DNA of 64,000 nucleotides from G963678095 sp963678095 (GCA_963678095.2 CAXXXP010000001.1:186001-250000), one strand, 5' to 3'. Positions 29,091 through 38,018 are shown, numbered from the stretch's first letter. Notes: a model not told the origin generated them from the sequence alone. Numbers and translations are program-made.

Positions 29091-30572
29091 ATGTCAGAAC
29101 AAATCAGGGTTCGTTTCGCACCAAGTCCGACGGGCCCCTTTCATATTGGTGGGGCGCGCAGCGCATTATTTAACTGGCTTTTGGCCAAAAAATATGCCGC
29201 AGGAAAATTTGTACTTCGCATTGAGGACACAGACCGTGTCCGCTCAACACGTGAGTCAGAAGAAAATATTAAGGCAGCTTTGAAGTGGCTCGGCATGGAC
29301 TGGGATGAAGGTATTGATGTTGGTGGCGAATATGGTCCGTACCGTCAGACAGAGCGTCTGGACCTTTATCAAAAATATACAGATCAGCTGATTGCTGAAG
29401 GCAAAGCTTATTACTGCTATTGCAGTGAAGCGGAAATTGAAGCTGAGCGTACGGCACTGAAAGCTGAAAATAAAATGCCGATTTATCAGGGACATTGCCG
29501 CAACCTCACACCGGATCAGATTGCCCAGTATGAGGCGGAGGGACGTCGTCCGGTTGTCCGTTTCCGTACGCCGGAAAATCAGCAGGTTCGGTTTAAGGAC
29601 CTTGTCCGCGGGGATATGTGTTTTGATTCCAACGGCATAGGTGATTTTGTCATTGTTAAGGCTGACGGAATTCCCGTTTATAATTATGCTGTCGTACTGG
29701 ATGATGCATTGATGAAAATCACCCATGTGATCCGGGCCGAAGAGCATTTGTCGAATACGCCACGTCAGGTGGTTCTTTATGAAGCCTTGAATATGCCGAT
29801 TCCTACATTTGGCCATATTTCGCTGATTTTAGGTAAAGACCATACAAAGATGAGCAAACGCCATGGGGCTACATCTGTTGACCAGTACCGTCAGCTTGGC
29901 TATTTGCCGGAGGCAATTGTCAATTATCTGGCGCTACTTGGCTGGGCGCCGCAGGATGAAAAAGAGATATTCTCCAGTGAAGAACTGATTGCAGCCTTTT
30001 CCATGGATCATGTGGCCAAAAATCCGGCCGTGTTTGAAATTGATAAACTCAACTGGATTAATGCCCAGTATATGAAACAAGCTGCCCCTGAACGGATTGC
30101 CCTTTTAGCTGTACCGCATTTGGTCGAAAAAGGCTATATTTCCGGGCCATTCAGCGAAGAAGAAATGAAACGCTTTGTTCGGTTTATTGCGGTGATTCAG
30201 GATCACTTAAGTTATGCGGCGCAAGTTGTAGATTTTGCTGCTATTTACTTTAACGATAAAGTTGAAGTGTCTGTTGGTGAAATGAGTGAGTCGTTGCTTG
30301 ATGAGACGGCACCAGCGGTAATTGAGATGTTCAAGGAAATGCTCCAGGCGTTAGATCAGGTTACAGCTGAGACGGTACAGCCGATATTTAAGGCGATTAT
30401 CAAGGCCTTTAAAGCCAATGGACAAAAAATTGGCGGGCAGAAAGTTTATATGCCCCTGCGTGTAGCAATAACCGGCCAGATGCATGGCCCGGATTTGGCA
30501 CAGATTATCGAAGTTTTAGGCCGTGAACGGGTAATTGCCCGCATTGACGGCGCGATGGCTTCCGTGCGATAA
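29091..30572 (+). CDS. gltX: Glutamyl-tRNA synthetase
   Basis: Class I synthetase that charges tRNA-Glu. The 493 residues show RFAPSPTGPFHIGGAR (HIGH motif) at the N terminus, HTKMSKRHG (KMSKR motif at 253-257), and the C-terminal anticodon-binding helical domain. Whether it also charges tRNA-Gln (non-discriminating) cannot be told by eye. The start is ATG 29091 with GGAGGG upstream. It has its own promoter and no terminator before the T-box leader that begins about 15 nt after its stop. Confidence 0.96.
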   Translation: MSEQIRVRFAPSPTGPFHIGGARSALFNWLLAKKYAAGKFVLRIEDTDRVRSTRESEENIKAALKWLGMDWDEGIDVGGEYGPYRQTERLDLYQKYTDQLIAEGKAYYCYCSEAEIEAERTALKAENKMPIYQGHCRNLTPDQIAQYEAEGRRPVVRFRTPENQQVRFKDLVRGDMCFDSNGIGDFVIVKADGIPVYNYAVVLDDALMKITHVIRAEEHLSNTPRQVVLYEALNMPIPTFGHISLILGKDHTKMSKRHGATSVDQYRQLGYLPEAIVNYLALLGWAPQDEKEIFSSEELIAAFSMDHVAKNPAVFEIDKLNWINAQYMKQAAPERIALLAVPHLVEKGYISGPFSEEEMKRFVRFIAVIQDHLSYAAQVVDFAAIYFNDKVEVSVGEMSESLLDETAPAVIEMFKEMLQALDQVTAETVQPIFKAIIKAFKANGQKIGGQKVYMPLRVAITGQMHGPDLAQIIEVLGRERVIARIDGAMASVR

Positions 30573-30587
30573 TTAAATCAAATAAAT

Positions 30588-30812
30588 GCTGAGAACGAGA
30601 AAGTAACTGTATGGTTTATACTTCAGAGAGGCCGGGGATGCTGAAAACCGGCTGTATGAAAATGCAGTGAAGTGCACTCGGGAGCCGCCATGCTGAATTT
30701 TTAGGTGTGGCCGTACGGCGGGCGTTAACCGTATTGAGTGAGATGAGGAATCATCTAAACAGAGTGGAACCACGGGTCTGCGTCTCTGCATAGGGATGCG
30801 GACCCTTTTTGT
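30588..30812 (+). ncRNA. T-box leader, cysteine specific, upstream of cysE-cysS
   Basis: Stem I begins near GCTGAGAACGAGAAAGTAA. On its 3' side GTGAAG-TGC-A contains the specifier TGC (30673-30675), a cysteine codon. The T-box sequence AGAGTGGAACCACG lies at 30761-30774. It is followed by an intrinsic terminator GGGTCTGCGTC...GGATGCGGACCCTTTTT (30773-30812). Uncharged tRNA-Cys would pair with both and allow read-through into cysE and cysS. Recognised from sequence motifs; no promoter of its own was pinned down. Confidence 0.9.
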
Positions 30813-30829
30813 CTAGAGGAGGGAATATC

Positions 30830-31576
30830 ATGAAGATTTTTTCCAGGCTAAAAAAAGATATTCGGGTAATTTTCGAGCGTGATCCAGCAGCGAGAAGTGT
30901 ACTGGAAGTTGTTCTGTGCTACCAGGGCCTTCACGCAATCTGGCTGCACCGGATTTCGCATCGCCTGTATAAAAAAGGCTGGATTTTAGTGCCGCGGCTG
31001 ATCTCGTATTTCGGTCGCTTTTTGACCGGAATTGAAATTCATCCGGGGGCCACCATCGGTGAGGGTTTATTTATTGACCATGGAACCGGTATCGTCATTG
31101 GCGAAACGGCTGAAATTGGCAAAAATGTAACATTGTATCAAGGCGTCACTCTTGGCGGGACGGGCAAGGAAAAGGGCAAACGTCATCCAACGATTGGCAA
31201 TAATGTGGTGGTTGCCTCAGGGGCCAAGGTGCTTGGATCTTTTTCGGTTGGCGATCATGCGAAAATTGGTGCCGGATCCGTTGTATTAAAGCCGGTGCCC
31301 GCTTATGCAACGGTTGTCGGGATTCCCGGTAAGGTGGTCTTGATGCATGGCAAAAAAGTCAAGGAACAGGAAGACTCTGCCAAGCAGCGTGAACTTTTGC
31401 TTGACCAGGATATTCGGGAAATTGAAGAGGAAAATGATGTTGATCTGGCACATGATGATCTGCCGGATCCGGAGTCGGAAATGATTAGCTGTCTGCTGCG
31501 AAATATGCAGCGACTCGAGGATAAAATCAACAAATTGGAAAAGGAGATTGAAGAAAAAAATGTTAAGAGTTTATAA
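30830..31576 (+). CDS. cysE: Serine O-acetyltransferase
   Basis: Makes O-acetylserine, the first committed step of cysteine synthesis. The left-handed hexapeptide-repeat core (about residues 60-175) includes GIEIHPGATIGEGLFIDHGT, VTLYQGVTLGGTGKEKGKRHPT and ASGAKVLGSFSVGDHAKIGAGS. The protein continues about 60 residues past the core as an acidic, coiled-coil-like tail (EEENDVDLAHDDLPDPESE; DKINKLEKEIEEK). The start is ATG 30830 with GAGGAGGG upstream; it ends 17 nt inside cysS. Control by the T-box is direct. Confidence 0.93.
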   Translation: MKIFSRLKKDIRVIFERDPAARSVLEVVLCYQGLHAIWLHRISHRLYKKGWILVPRLISYFGRFLTGIEIHPGATIGEGLFIDHGTGIVIGETAEIGKNVTLYQGVTLGGTGKEKGKRHPTIGNNVVVASGAKVLGSFSVGDHAKIGAGSVVLKPVPAYATVVGIPGKVVLMHGKKVKEQEDSAKQRELLLDQDIREIEEENDVDLAHDDLPDPESEMISCLLRNMQRLEDKINKLEKEIEEKNVKSL

Positions 31577-32999
31577 TACATTGACGAACCAAAAAGAAGA
31601 GTTTAAGCCATTGGAGCCGGGAAAGGTCAGCATGTATGTATGCGGTGTTACGCCCTATAATCATCCGCATATAGGCAATGCCCGCCCCTTCGTAACCTGG
31701 GATGTGATTAAACGCTTTTTGCGAAAAACCGGCTATACGGTGAAACACATACAGAATTTTACGGATGTTGATGATAAAATCATTCGCACGGCCAATGCGG
31801 AAGGGGTTCAATGGAGTGATATTGCGGAGCGTTATATCAAGGCGTATTTTTCCGTAATGGATAAACTGCATGTCGAGCGAGCGGACATTTATCCGAAGGT
31901 ATCGACGCACATAGCCGATATTATCGCCATGATTACAACGCTGGTAGAAAAGGGTTATGCTTATCCTGTGGAGGGCGATGTCTATTTCAGTGTCGAGAAA
32001 TTTGAGGGCTATGGTAAGCTGAGCGGCAGAAAACTGGAAGACATGCAGGCGGGGGCACGAATTGAAGTAGACGCACGCAAACATCATCCGATGGATTTTG
32101 CCCTGTGGAAAGCAGCAAAGCCAGGAGAACCATACTGGGAAAGTCCCTGGGGCAATGGCCGGCCGGGCTGGCATATAGAGTGTTCGACAATGTCTTTGAA
32201 ATATCTGGGGCAGACATTTGATTTTCACGGCGGCGGCAGCGACCTGATTTTTCCGCATCATGAAAATGAGATTGCACAATCCCAGGCCTGCTGTTCGGAT
32301 CATGATAGTTTTGCCAGATATTGGCTTCATAATGGCTTTATTACGATCAATCAGGAGAAGATGAGCAAGTCACTGAATAATTTCTTTACCGTTCAGGATA
32401 TTTTGCAGCAGTATCCGGCTGATGTTTTACGATTTTTTATCGTGGCTACGCATTATCGCAGTCCGCTCGACTTCAGTGATGAACGCCTTAAGGAAGCACA
32501 GACCAGCCTTGGCAGATTGCAAAATTCACTGGATAATGCCAAACAGCTGCAGGCGATGCCGGCTGGAGTGGCTTCGGCAACAGCTGAAACTTTATTGCAG
32601 AAAGCGCAGACCGAAAAAACAGGATTTTATGAAGCCATGGAAGATGATTTTAATACCGCTTTGGCTTTGAGTCATATGTTTGCCTTGTCAAAAGAAATCA
32701 ATGTTTATTACCATGCGGTGACTACGGGGAGCGTAGTTTATGATGCGGTAAATTTTGCCGGTGTAGTTGCTGTTTATCAGGAGATGGCGGATATTCTCGG
32801 AATTTTAGTGCCGGAAGATGCCCCGGCAGAGTCGGCGGATGTCTTGCTCGAAGGACTGATGCAGCTGATTATTGATCTTCGACAGCAGGCACGAGCCAAC
32901 AAGGATTGGGCGGCGGCCGATAAGATTCGCGATGAACTGAAAAAACTGGAGGTTGTCCTTGAAGACTCACCGACAGGTGTGAGGTGGAAACGCGGATGA
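31560..32999 (+). CDS. cysS: Cysteinyl-tRNA synthetase
   Basis: Class I synthetase for tRNA-Cys. The 479 residues contain the zinc ligand Cys28 in YVCGVT, HPHIGN (35-40, HIGH motif), WHIECS and FPHHENEIAQ (other zinc ligands), and KMSKS at 267-271. The C-terminal DALR-like helical part ends with RWKRG. I start at ATG 31560 (MLRVYNTLT as in other CysS); AAGGAG at 31541-31546 is 13 nt upstream, and an in-frame TTG at 31548 is too close to it. It overlaps cysE by 17 nt and mrnC by 4 nt, so translation is coupled along the operon. Confidence 0.95.
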   Translation: MLRVYNTLTNQKEEFKPLEPGKVSMYVCGVTPYNHPHIGNARPFVTWDVIKRFLRKTGYTVKHIQNFTDVDDKIIRTANAEGVQWSDIAERYIKAYFSVMDKLHVERADIYPKVSTHIADIIAMITTLVEKGYAYPVEGDVYFSVEKFEGYGKLSGRKLEDMQAGARIEVDARKHHPMDFALWKAAKPGEPYWESPWGNGRPGWHIECSTMSLKYLGQTFDFHGGGSDLIFPHHENEIAQSQACCSDHDSFARYWLHNGFITINQEKMSKSLNNFFTVQDILQQYPADVLRFFIVATHYRSPLDFSDERLKEAQTSLGRLQNSLDNAKQLQAMPAGVASATAETLLQKAQTEKTGFYEAMEDDFNTALALSHMFALSKEINVYYHAVTTGSVVYDAVNFAGVVAVYQEMADILGILVPEDAPAESADVLLEGLMQLIIDLRQQARANKDWAAADKIRDELKKLEVVLEDSPTGVRWKRG

Positions 33000-33484
33000 A
33001 GTTTGAACGGTTTAAGTTTTTAGTGGAAAGTATGTTTGTCCCAGGGGAAGAGGGGGAGGTTCGGCAGCGGTATGAGGAAATTGATGCAAAATCTTTAAAC
33101 CCGCTGGTTCTTGCCTATATTGGTGATGCCTACTTTCACTTATTCGTGCGGACCCGGCTTTTGAGCTATGAGCAAAGCAAGGTGCAGATTTTGCATCAGT
33201 TTGGGGCACAGATTGTCTCCGCTGTCTGGCAGGCCACGGCCTATCAGCAAATGGAAGGGATGTTGACTGAAGAGGAAAAGGCCGTGTTTCGGCGTGGCCG
33301 CAATGCCAAGAGCCATGCGCCGCGCAGTGCCAGCGTAGCACAGTATCACGCGAGTACAGGCTTTGAGGCTTTGCTGGGCACGTTATATTTAAATGAAAAC
33401 CATGAGCGTCTGCAGCAACTGTCTGAGGCGGCATTTAAGATTATTTCCCAAGAAATGATGAAGCATGTGCATGCAGAGAAGTGA
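32996..33484 (+). CDS. mrnC: Mini-ribonuclease III
   Basis: RNase III-like enzyme without a dsRNA-binding domain, used for 23S rRNA 3' and 5' end maturation in Firmicutes. The 162-residue protein has LNPLVLAYIGDAYFHLFVR with the catalytic Asp44, AKSHAPRSASVAQYHASTGFEALLG with the second acidic site, and ends shortly after. The start is ATG 32996, overlapping the cysS stop (ATGA), with GAGGTGG upstream. The cysS-mrnC-rlmB order is conserved in the phylum and groups rRNA processing with tRNA charging. Confidence 0.93.
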   Translation: MKFERFKFLVESMFVPGEEGEVRQRYEEIDAKSLNPLVLAYIGDAYFHLFVRTRLLSYEQSKVQILHQFGAQIVSAVWQATAYQQMEGMLTEEEKAVFRRGRNAKSHAPRSASVAQYHASTGFEALLGTLYLNENHERLQQLSEAAFKIISQEMMKHVHAEK

Positions 33485-33496
33485 GAGTGATAAAAA

Positions 33497-34183
33497 GTGA
33501 AAGTTAAATTAATCCAGTATACTGAAAATCCGGAACGCGTAGTGGCAATGGCCGCCAGACTTTGTTATTCGCCGATTGGTGCCGAGGAACTGTCGGAAAC
33601 CATGTCGGAGGAACAAATTAAAAAGCTTGTAACAAAAATTGTAAGCCTGGGGCACGCGTCAACGCTGGAACATGCATCCTTTACGTTTGCGATTGAGGGC
33701 ATATCAAGAGTCCTGACGCATCAACTGGTTCGTCATCGTATAGCCTCCTATTCGCAGCAGTCGCAGCGTTATGTCAGTGAACATGATTTTGAATATATCA
33801 TGCCACCGGCGATTGCTGACCGGCCGGAAGCGAAAGCGAAATTCGAAAAGTTGATGCAGGATATTCGTACGGCTTATGATGATCTCAGTGCCATGGGCGT
33901 ACCCAAGGAAGATGCCCGTTATGTTCTGGCCAATGCAACGGAGACAAAAATTGTGGCGACTTTTAATGCCAGATCTCTGCAGCATTTTTTTGAGCTTCGC
34001 TGCTGCAATCGTGCCCAGTGGGAAATTCGGGCGATGGCAAATCTGATGGTGACAGAAGTGAAAAAAGTGGCCCCCTTATTGTTTAAGAATGCCGGCGCGG
34101 GATGCGTGCAGACTGGACGTTGTCCGGAGGGGTCAATGACTTGCGGAAAATTTAATGAAATGATAAAGCTGCGCGAAGTCTGA
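33497..34183 (+). CDS. thyX: Flavin-dependent thymidylate synthase
   Basis: Makes dTMP from dUMP using methylene-THF and FADH2. The 228 residues contain the ThyX signature in the form RHR-IAS-YSQQSQR (79-91), with HASTLEHASFTF upstream and NARSLQHFFELRCCNRAQWEIR downstream. The start is GTG 33497 with only a weak AGAGTG upstream, so expression may rely on coupling to mrnC 12 nt before. Folate use ties it loosely to folT in the same window. Placement between mrnC and rlmB occurs in clostridia-like genomes. Confidence 0.94.
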   Translation: MKVKLIQYTENPERVVAMAARLCYSPIGAEELSETMSEEQIKKLVTKIVSLGHASTLEHASFTFAIEGISRVLTHQLVRHRIASYSQQSQRYVSEHDFEYIMPPAIADRPEAKAKFEKLMQDIRTAYDDLSAMGVPKEDARYVLANATETKIVATFNARSLQHFFELRCCNRAQWEIRAMANLMVTEVKKVAPLLFKNAGAGCVQTGRCPEGSMTCGKFNEMIKLREV

Positions 34184-34216
34184 TTCAAGTGCGCAGTTAA
34201 CAGAAAGGAAATCTGT

Positions 34217-35083
34217 ATGGAACCGAAAAAAAAGAAAGTGAAGTCTGACCCGACAGGGGCCAAGCGATCCGCTTCGCCGCAGAAAAAAAATAGCAGGGAA
34301 AAGCGCCCAACAGAAATCTATGAACCGGCACCGGCTGTACAATTGCCGTCAGATGTTGTTATTGGCCGCAATGCGGTCACAGAAGCCCTTAGAAGCGGGC
34401 GGTCCATCAATAAGATTTTAGTTGCGCAGGGGGAGCGGCAGGGTTCGATTAAGGAAGTTATTGCCCTGGCGAAAGAAAAAGGTATCATTCTGCAGGAGAC
34501 GGAGTATCGACGTCTCGATGAAATTGCCATGGGACTACGGCATCAGGGGGTTGTTGCTTATGCCGCGCCGGTGGATTATGTTGAATTGGACGATATTTTA
34601 GCGGCTGCAGCGGCAAAAGGAGAACCGCCGTTTTTAATTCTGCTCGATGAACTCGAGGATCCCCATAATCTCGGCGCTATTTTGCGAACTGCGGATGCTG
34701 CCGGCGTGCATGGGGTACTGATTCCCAAGCGGCGCAGCTGCCCGCTGTCAGCCACAGTTGCCAAAACATCTGCTGGAGCAGTTGAATATGTGCCAGTGGC
34801 CAGAATTGGAAATGTCGCCCAGACGATAAAACTGCTCAAAGAAAAAAACATGTGGGTGGTAGGGGCTGATATGGACGGAGATAAAGAATATTATGAGGCG
34901 GATCTCACCGGGGCACTTGTTCTTGTTGTTGGCAGTGAGGGACGTGGAATCAGCCGCTTGGCGAAGGAACATTGTGATTTTTTGGTGCGCTTGCCAATGA
35001 ACGGGCATATAAACTCGCTCAATGCCTCTGTGGCAAGTTCTATTCTGATGTATGAGTCGGTAAAACAGCGGCGCTGCCAGTAA
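34217..35083 (+). CDS. rlmB: 23S rRNA (guanosine-2'-O-)-methyltransferase RlmB
   Basis: SPOUT-class 2'-O-methyltransferase of the TrmH/RlmB group. A lysine-rich N-terminal tail (residues 1-35) precedes the substrate-binding domain that begins VVIGRNAVTEALRSG. The knotted catalytic domain shows LDELEDPHNLGAILRTADAAG (motif 1), VVGSEGRGISRLAKE (motif 2) and LPMNGHINSLNASVASSILMYE (motif 3). The start is ATG 34217 with AAAGGAAA upstream. The 288-residue length includes the basic tail, which is longer than in most homologues. Confidence 0.93.
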   Translation: MEPKKKKVKSDPTGAKRSASPQKKNSREKRPTEIYEPAPAVQLPSDVVIGRNAVTEALRSGRSINKILVAQGERQGSIKEVIALAKEKGIILQETEYRRLDEIAMGLRHQGVVAYAAPVDYVELDDILAAAAAKGEPPFLILLDELEDPHNLGAILRTADAAGVHGVLIPKRRSCPLSATVAKTSAGAVEYVPVARIGNVAQTIKLLKEKNMWVVGADMDGDKEYYEADLTGALVLVVGSEGRGISRLAKEHCDFLVRLPMNGHINSLNASVASSILMYESVKQRRCQ

Positions 35084-35122
35084 AGTCAAACTGAAGCAAA
35101 TTTGAGCATAGGGAGCAGGACA

Positions 35123-35656
35123 ATGAAGAAAAGAACAAGAGAACATTTTATCATTGATGGCTACAATGTGATCAACGCCTGGCCACAGCTTATTGCCTTG
35201 CGTGATAATTTGTCTTATGCCAGAGACCAGCTGATTGCTGTCATGGCGGAGTATGGTGCCTATGAAGGGTATGATGTTACGATTGTTTTTGATGCCCTGT
35301 TTACCGTGCAGGAAGAAACAAAGGAACAGGTCAATGAACACTTGGTTGTGATCTATACCGGCGAAGGCGAAACGGCAGACAGCTATATTGAAAAACTCGC
35401 CTATGATCTTGTCCGTCTCGGGCGGGAGGTTCATGTGGTAACCTCAGACGGCATAGAGCAAAGTGTTATTCTTGGGGCTGGTGCTTACAGGATGCCATCG
35501 CTTGAACTGTGCCGAACTGTAGCGAAGGCGAAGAAGAAAATACACGAGGATTATACGGGTCCGCATGTACTGCCGCTGAATCGCCGGGAGCTTGGTGGCA
35601 GAATAGATGGGGAAACTGCGGCAAAATTGGATAAAATAAGAAAAAACAATAAATGA
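35123..35656 (+). CDS. yacP: NYN-domain endoribonuclease (YacP/Rae1 family)
   Basis: A 177-residue PIN-like NYN nuclease. Its Bacillus relative cleaves mRNA on the ribosome. The motif FIIDGYNVINAW at the N terminus carries the first acidic residue, VTIVFDALFTVQEET the second, and the GEGETADSYIEKLAYDL and VVTSDGIEQSVILGAGAYRMPS segments complete the site. The start is ATG 35123 with GGGAGCAGG 5-8 nt upstream; the longer frame from 35102 has no RBS. The gene normally sits between rlmB and sigH, as here. Confidence 0.9.
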   Translation: MKKRTREHFIIDGYNVINAWPQLIALRDNLSYARDQLIAVMAEYGAYEGYDVTIVFDALFTVQEETKEQVNEHLVVIYTGEGETADSYIEKLAYDLVRLGREVHVVTSDGIEQSVILGAGAYRMPSLELCRTVAKAKKKIHEDYTGPHVLPLNRRELGGRIDGETAAKLDKIRKNNK

Positions 35657-35692
35657 GCAATGGACGAACAATACAGACAGCATCGCTCCGGC

Positions 35693-35721
35693 TTGACGCA
35701 AGGGGTTTGCTAGGGTATAAT
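35693..35721 (+). promoter_or_regulatory. Promoter of sigH
   Basis: TTGACG, 17 nt spacer, perfect TATAAT, about 75 nt upstream of sigH. The 5' UTR contains AAAAGAAA...TTTCTTTTTTT (35737-35773), which could form a weak hairpin. Confidence 0.8.
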
Positions 35722-35796
35722 TTCTTTGTACAGGAAAAGAAATAGTTGGCATCAGATGGCGTTTCTTTTTTTACTTGACTTAGGGGAGACGGTGCG

Positions 35797-36534
35797 ATGA
35801 GTGCTGAAATACAAAATGAAGAATTGGTCAATGATTTGGAAAATCTAACAGATGAAGAAGTCATTGCTGAAATTAAAGAAAACCGGAATACGATTGCACT
35901 CGATTATATGATTAATAAGTACCGTAATTTTGTACGGGCCAAGGCGCGGTCGTATTTTTTAATTGGTGCTGATCGGGAAGATATCATACAGGAAGGCATG
36001 ATTGGTCTATATAAGGCAATTCGTGATTTTCGCAATGATAAGCTGTCCTCGTTTCGGGCCTTTGCTGAGTTGTGCGTGACGCGGCAGATCATCACGGCGA
36101 TCAAGACAGCAACCAGACAAAAACATATTCCGCTGAATTCCTACGTGTCGCTTAATAAGCCGATTTATGATGAGGATTCCGATCGGACATTACTGGATGT
36201 TTTATCGGGGTCGAAAATTTCTGATCCGGAAGAACTTGTCATCAGCCGTGAGGAGTTTTTAGATATCGAGTCCAAAATGGAACAGATTTTAAGTGATCTC
36301 GAATGGAAGGTTCTGATGTCTTATCTTGATGGGAAATCTTATCAGGAAATAGCCGTTGATCTCGATCGACATGTAAAATCAATAGATAATGCGCTGCAGC
36401 GCGTAAAGCGTAAACTGGAAAAATACATGGAAAATCGCGGCGAAGATATGGACGTCAGCAGTGTCTATAACGGGCTGAGCTCTATCAATAAGCGACTGCA
36501 TGGCCTGTGTGACGGACTTGGGATGCATGAATAG
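35797..36534 (+). CDS. sigH: RNA polymerase sigma factor SigH (sigma-70 family)
   Basis: Alternative sigma factor of the SigH/Spo0H group, which controls stationary-phase, competence or early sporulation genes in relatives. Region 2 covers LDYMINKYRNFVRAKARSYF and DREDIIQEGMIGLYKAIRDF; region 4 has LEWKVLMSYLDGKSYQEIA with a helix-turn-helix at about residues 175-205. The protein is 245 residues, about 30 longer than Bacillus SigH because of a C-terminal tail. The start is ATG 35797 with GGGGAGACGG upstream. A terminator follows. Whether this organism sporulates cannot be read from the window. Confidence 0.92.
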   Translation: MSAEIQNEELVNDLENLTDEEVIAEIKENRNTIALDYMINKYRNFVRAKARSYFLIGADREDIIQEGMIGLYKAIRDFRNDKLSSFRAFAELCVTRQIITAIKTATRQKHIPLNSYVSLNKPIYDEDSDRTLLDVLSGSKISDPEELVISREEFLDIESKMEQILSDLEWKVLMSYLDGKSYQEIAVDLDRHVKSIDNALQRVKRKLEKYMENRGEDMDVSSVYNGLSSINKRLHGLCDGLGMHE

Positions 36535-36551
36535 TAAAATACAGCAAGCGT

Positions 36552-36584
36552 AAAAGCCGGCCTCTCGCAAGGTCGGCTTTTTTG
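36552..36584 (+). terminator. Intrinsic terminator after sigH
   Basis: AAAAGCCGGCCT / AGGTCGGCTTTTTT with a CTCGCA loop. Confidence 0.9.
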
Positions 36585-36715
36585 TGTGGAAAATAATACA
36601 ATATTAATGCAATTCGGGTAAATGGCAGGAGTTTTTGTTTTAATGCAGAAATTTGTATATATAAACAGCAGGAAAGAAGCCGATTATGAGAATACAGGAG
36701 CAGGGGGGCTTGGCA

Positions 36716-37966
36716 ATGAGCAGTTCGTCGAAAAAAGTAATCGCCATAGTATGCGGCGGAGGACCGGCGCCGGGAATCAACAGTGTTATCAGTGCTATCG
36801 CTATGGAAGGAAATCGTCAGGGATGGGAAGTGTTAGGAATTTATGATGGATTCTCGTATCTGGCTAAGGGAGAAAAAAAATATATCAATTTAACCTATGA
36901 TAATGTCAGTCGCATCCATTTAACAGGTGGTTGTATTCTGCATATGTCCCGGGTAAATCCGACCAAGAACGAAGAGGATCTGAAACGAGTTGTAAACACG
37001 CTGACCTCGCTGGGGGTAACCCACCTGGTAACCATTGGTGGCGATGATACGGCGTACAGTTCGGCTAGGGTTTCGGAGTATGCTAAATCTTGTGGGCGGA
37101 CAATAAATGTAGTTCATGTGCCAAAGACGATTGACAACGACCTGCCGCTGCCTGACGGGGTGCCAACTTTTGGGTTTGAGACAGCCCGGGAATTGGCAAC
37201 GATGGAAATTGAAAATTTGATGGAGGATGCCAGAACGACGAATAATCGCTGGTATTTTGCGATTGCGATGGGACGGACAACCGGTCATCTGGCGTTGGGC
37301 ATGGGGCGCTCGGCGGGAGCTATTATTACGATTATTCCAGAAGAATTCCCGGAAACGCAAATCCGAATCCAGCGGGTGATTGACCTGATTGTTGGCTCGA
37401 TCGTCAAACGCTATCTCAGTGGACGCAACTATGGCGTAGCGGTGATTGCGGAAGGGGTTATGGAAAAAGTCGTTTCCGAAGATTTGGCACTTTTGGGCGA
37501 GCTGTGCCTGGATGAACATGGTAACATTCGCTATTCGGAACTGGATCTTGGAGAAATGCTGAAAAAAGCGGTAACGGCAGAAATAAAGAAAATCGGCGTA
37601 AAAGTTACGATTGTTGACAAAGAAATCGGGTATGAGCTGCGTTGTGCGGCACCGATTTCCTATGATATCGATTATGCGCGCTCGCTTGGTTATGAGGCTG
37701 TACAGTTTTTGCGGGCCGGAAAAAGTGGGGCTATGATAACGTTGCAGGGGAATCAGGCATTGCCGCTTTATTTTAATGATATTACCGATCCGGAAACCGG
37801 TAAGACGCGAATACGAAAAGTCGATATTGAATCTGCCAATTACAGGATTGCGCGCGGCTTTATGATGCGGCTGGAGCAAGAGGATCTGGATGATCCCGGG
37901 ATTGCCAATGCCTATAAGCTGAATGTTGCTGAATTGAAAAAACGCTATAATTACCTGTTTGAATAG
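36716..37966 (+). CDS. 6-phosphofructokinase, predicted PPi-dependent
   Basis: Glycolytic phosphofructokinase family protein of about 416 residues. The N terminus reads IAIVCGGGPAPGINSVISA. Two positions that separate phosphoryl donors are both of the PPi type: GGDDT (108-112, Asp instead of Gly) and PKTIDND (136-142, Lys instead of Gly). MGRTTGHLALGMG and IPEEFPE follow as in long-clade enzymes. Family knowledge therefore predicts reversible PPi-linked phosphorylation of fructose 6-phosphate. I start at ATG 36716 behind GGAGCAGGGGGG; an in-frame ATG at 36686 with AGGAAAG is the alternative. It is an unusual insertion between sigH and the tRNA/rpmG block. Confidence 0.9.
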   Translation: MSSSSKKVIAIVCGGGPAPGINSVISAIAMEGNRQGWEVLGIYDGFSYLAKGEKKYINLTYDNVSRIHLTGGCILHMSRVNPTKNEEDLKRVVNTLTSLGVTHLVTIGGDDTAYSSARVSEYAKSCGRTINVVHVPKTIDNDLPLPDGVPTFGFETARELATMEIENLMEDARTTNNRWYFAIAMGRTTGHLALGMGRSAGAIITIIPEEFPETQIRIQRVIDLIVGSIVKRYLSGRNYGVAVIAEGVMEKVVSEDLALLGELCLDEHGNIRYSELDLGEMLKKAVTAEIKKIGVKVTIVDKEIGYELRCAAPISYDIDYARSLGYEAVQFLRAGKSGAMITLQGNQALPLYFNDITDPETGKTRIRKVDIESANYRIARGFMMRLEQEDLDDPGIANAYKLNVAELKKRYNYLFE

Positions 37967-37983
37967 CGGGTTTTGTGGCGATA

Positions 37984-38018
37984 TTATGTGCTGAAAAAGA
38001 GATTTTTTCAGCACATAA
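37984..38018 (+). terminator. Hairpin after the phosphofructokinase gene
   Basis: TTATGTGCTGAAAAA / TTTTTTCAGCACATAA, a 15-bp inverted repeat with GAGA loop. The T-run is within the stem, so it may act on either strand. Confidence 0.7.

Noticed and set aside
30573..30791. 72-residue minus-strand frame
   Set aside because: Covers the T-box leader only.
36920..38014. 364-residue minus-strand frame opposite the phosphofructokinase
   Set aside because: Antisense of a clear PFK gene; no recognisable domain.
37984..38018. Possible attachment site or mobile-element end at the 15-bp inverted repeat
   Set aside because: No integrase, transposase or target duplication nearby; fits a transcription terminator better.
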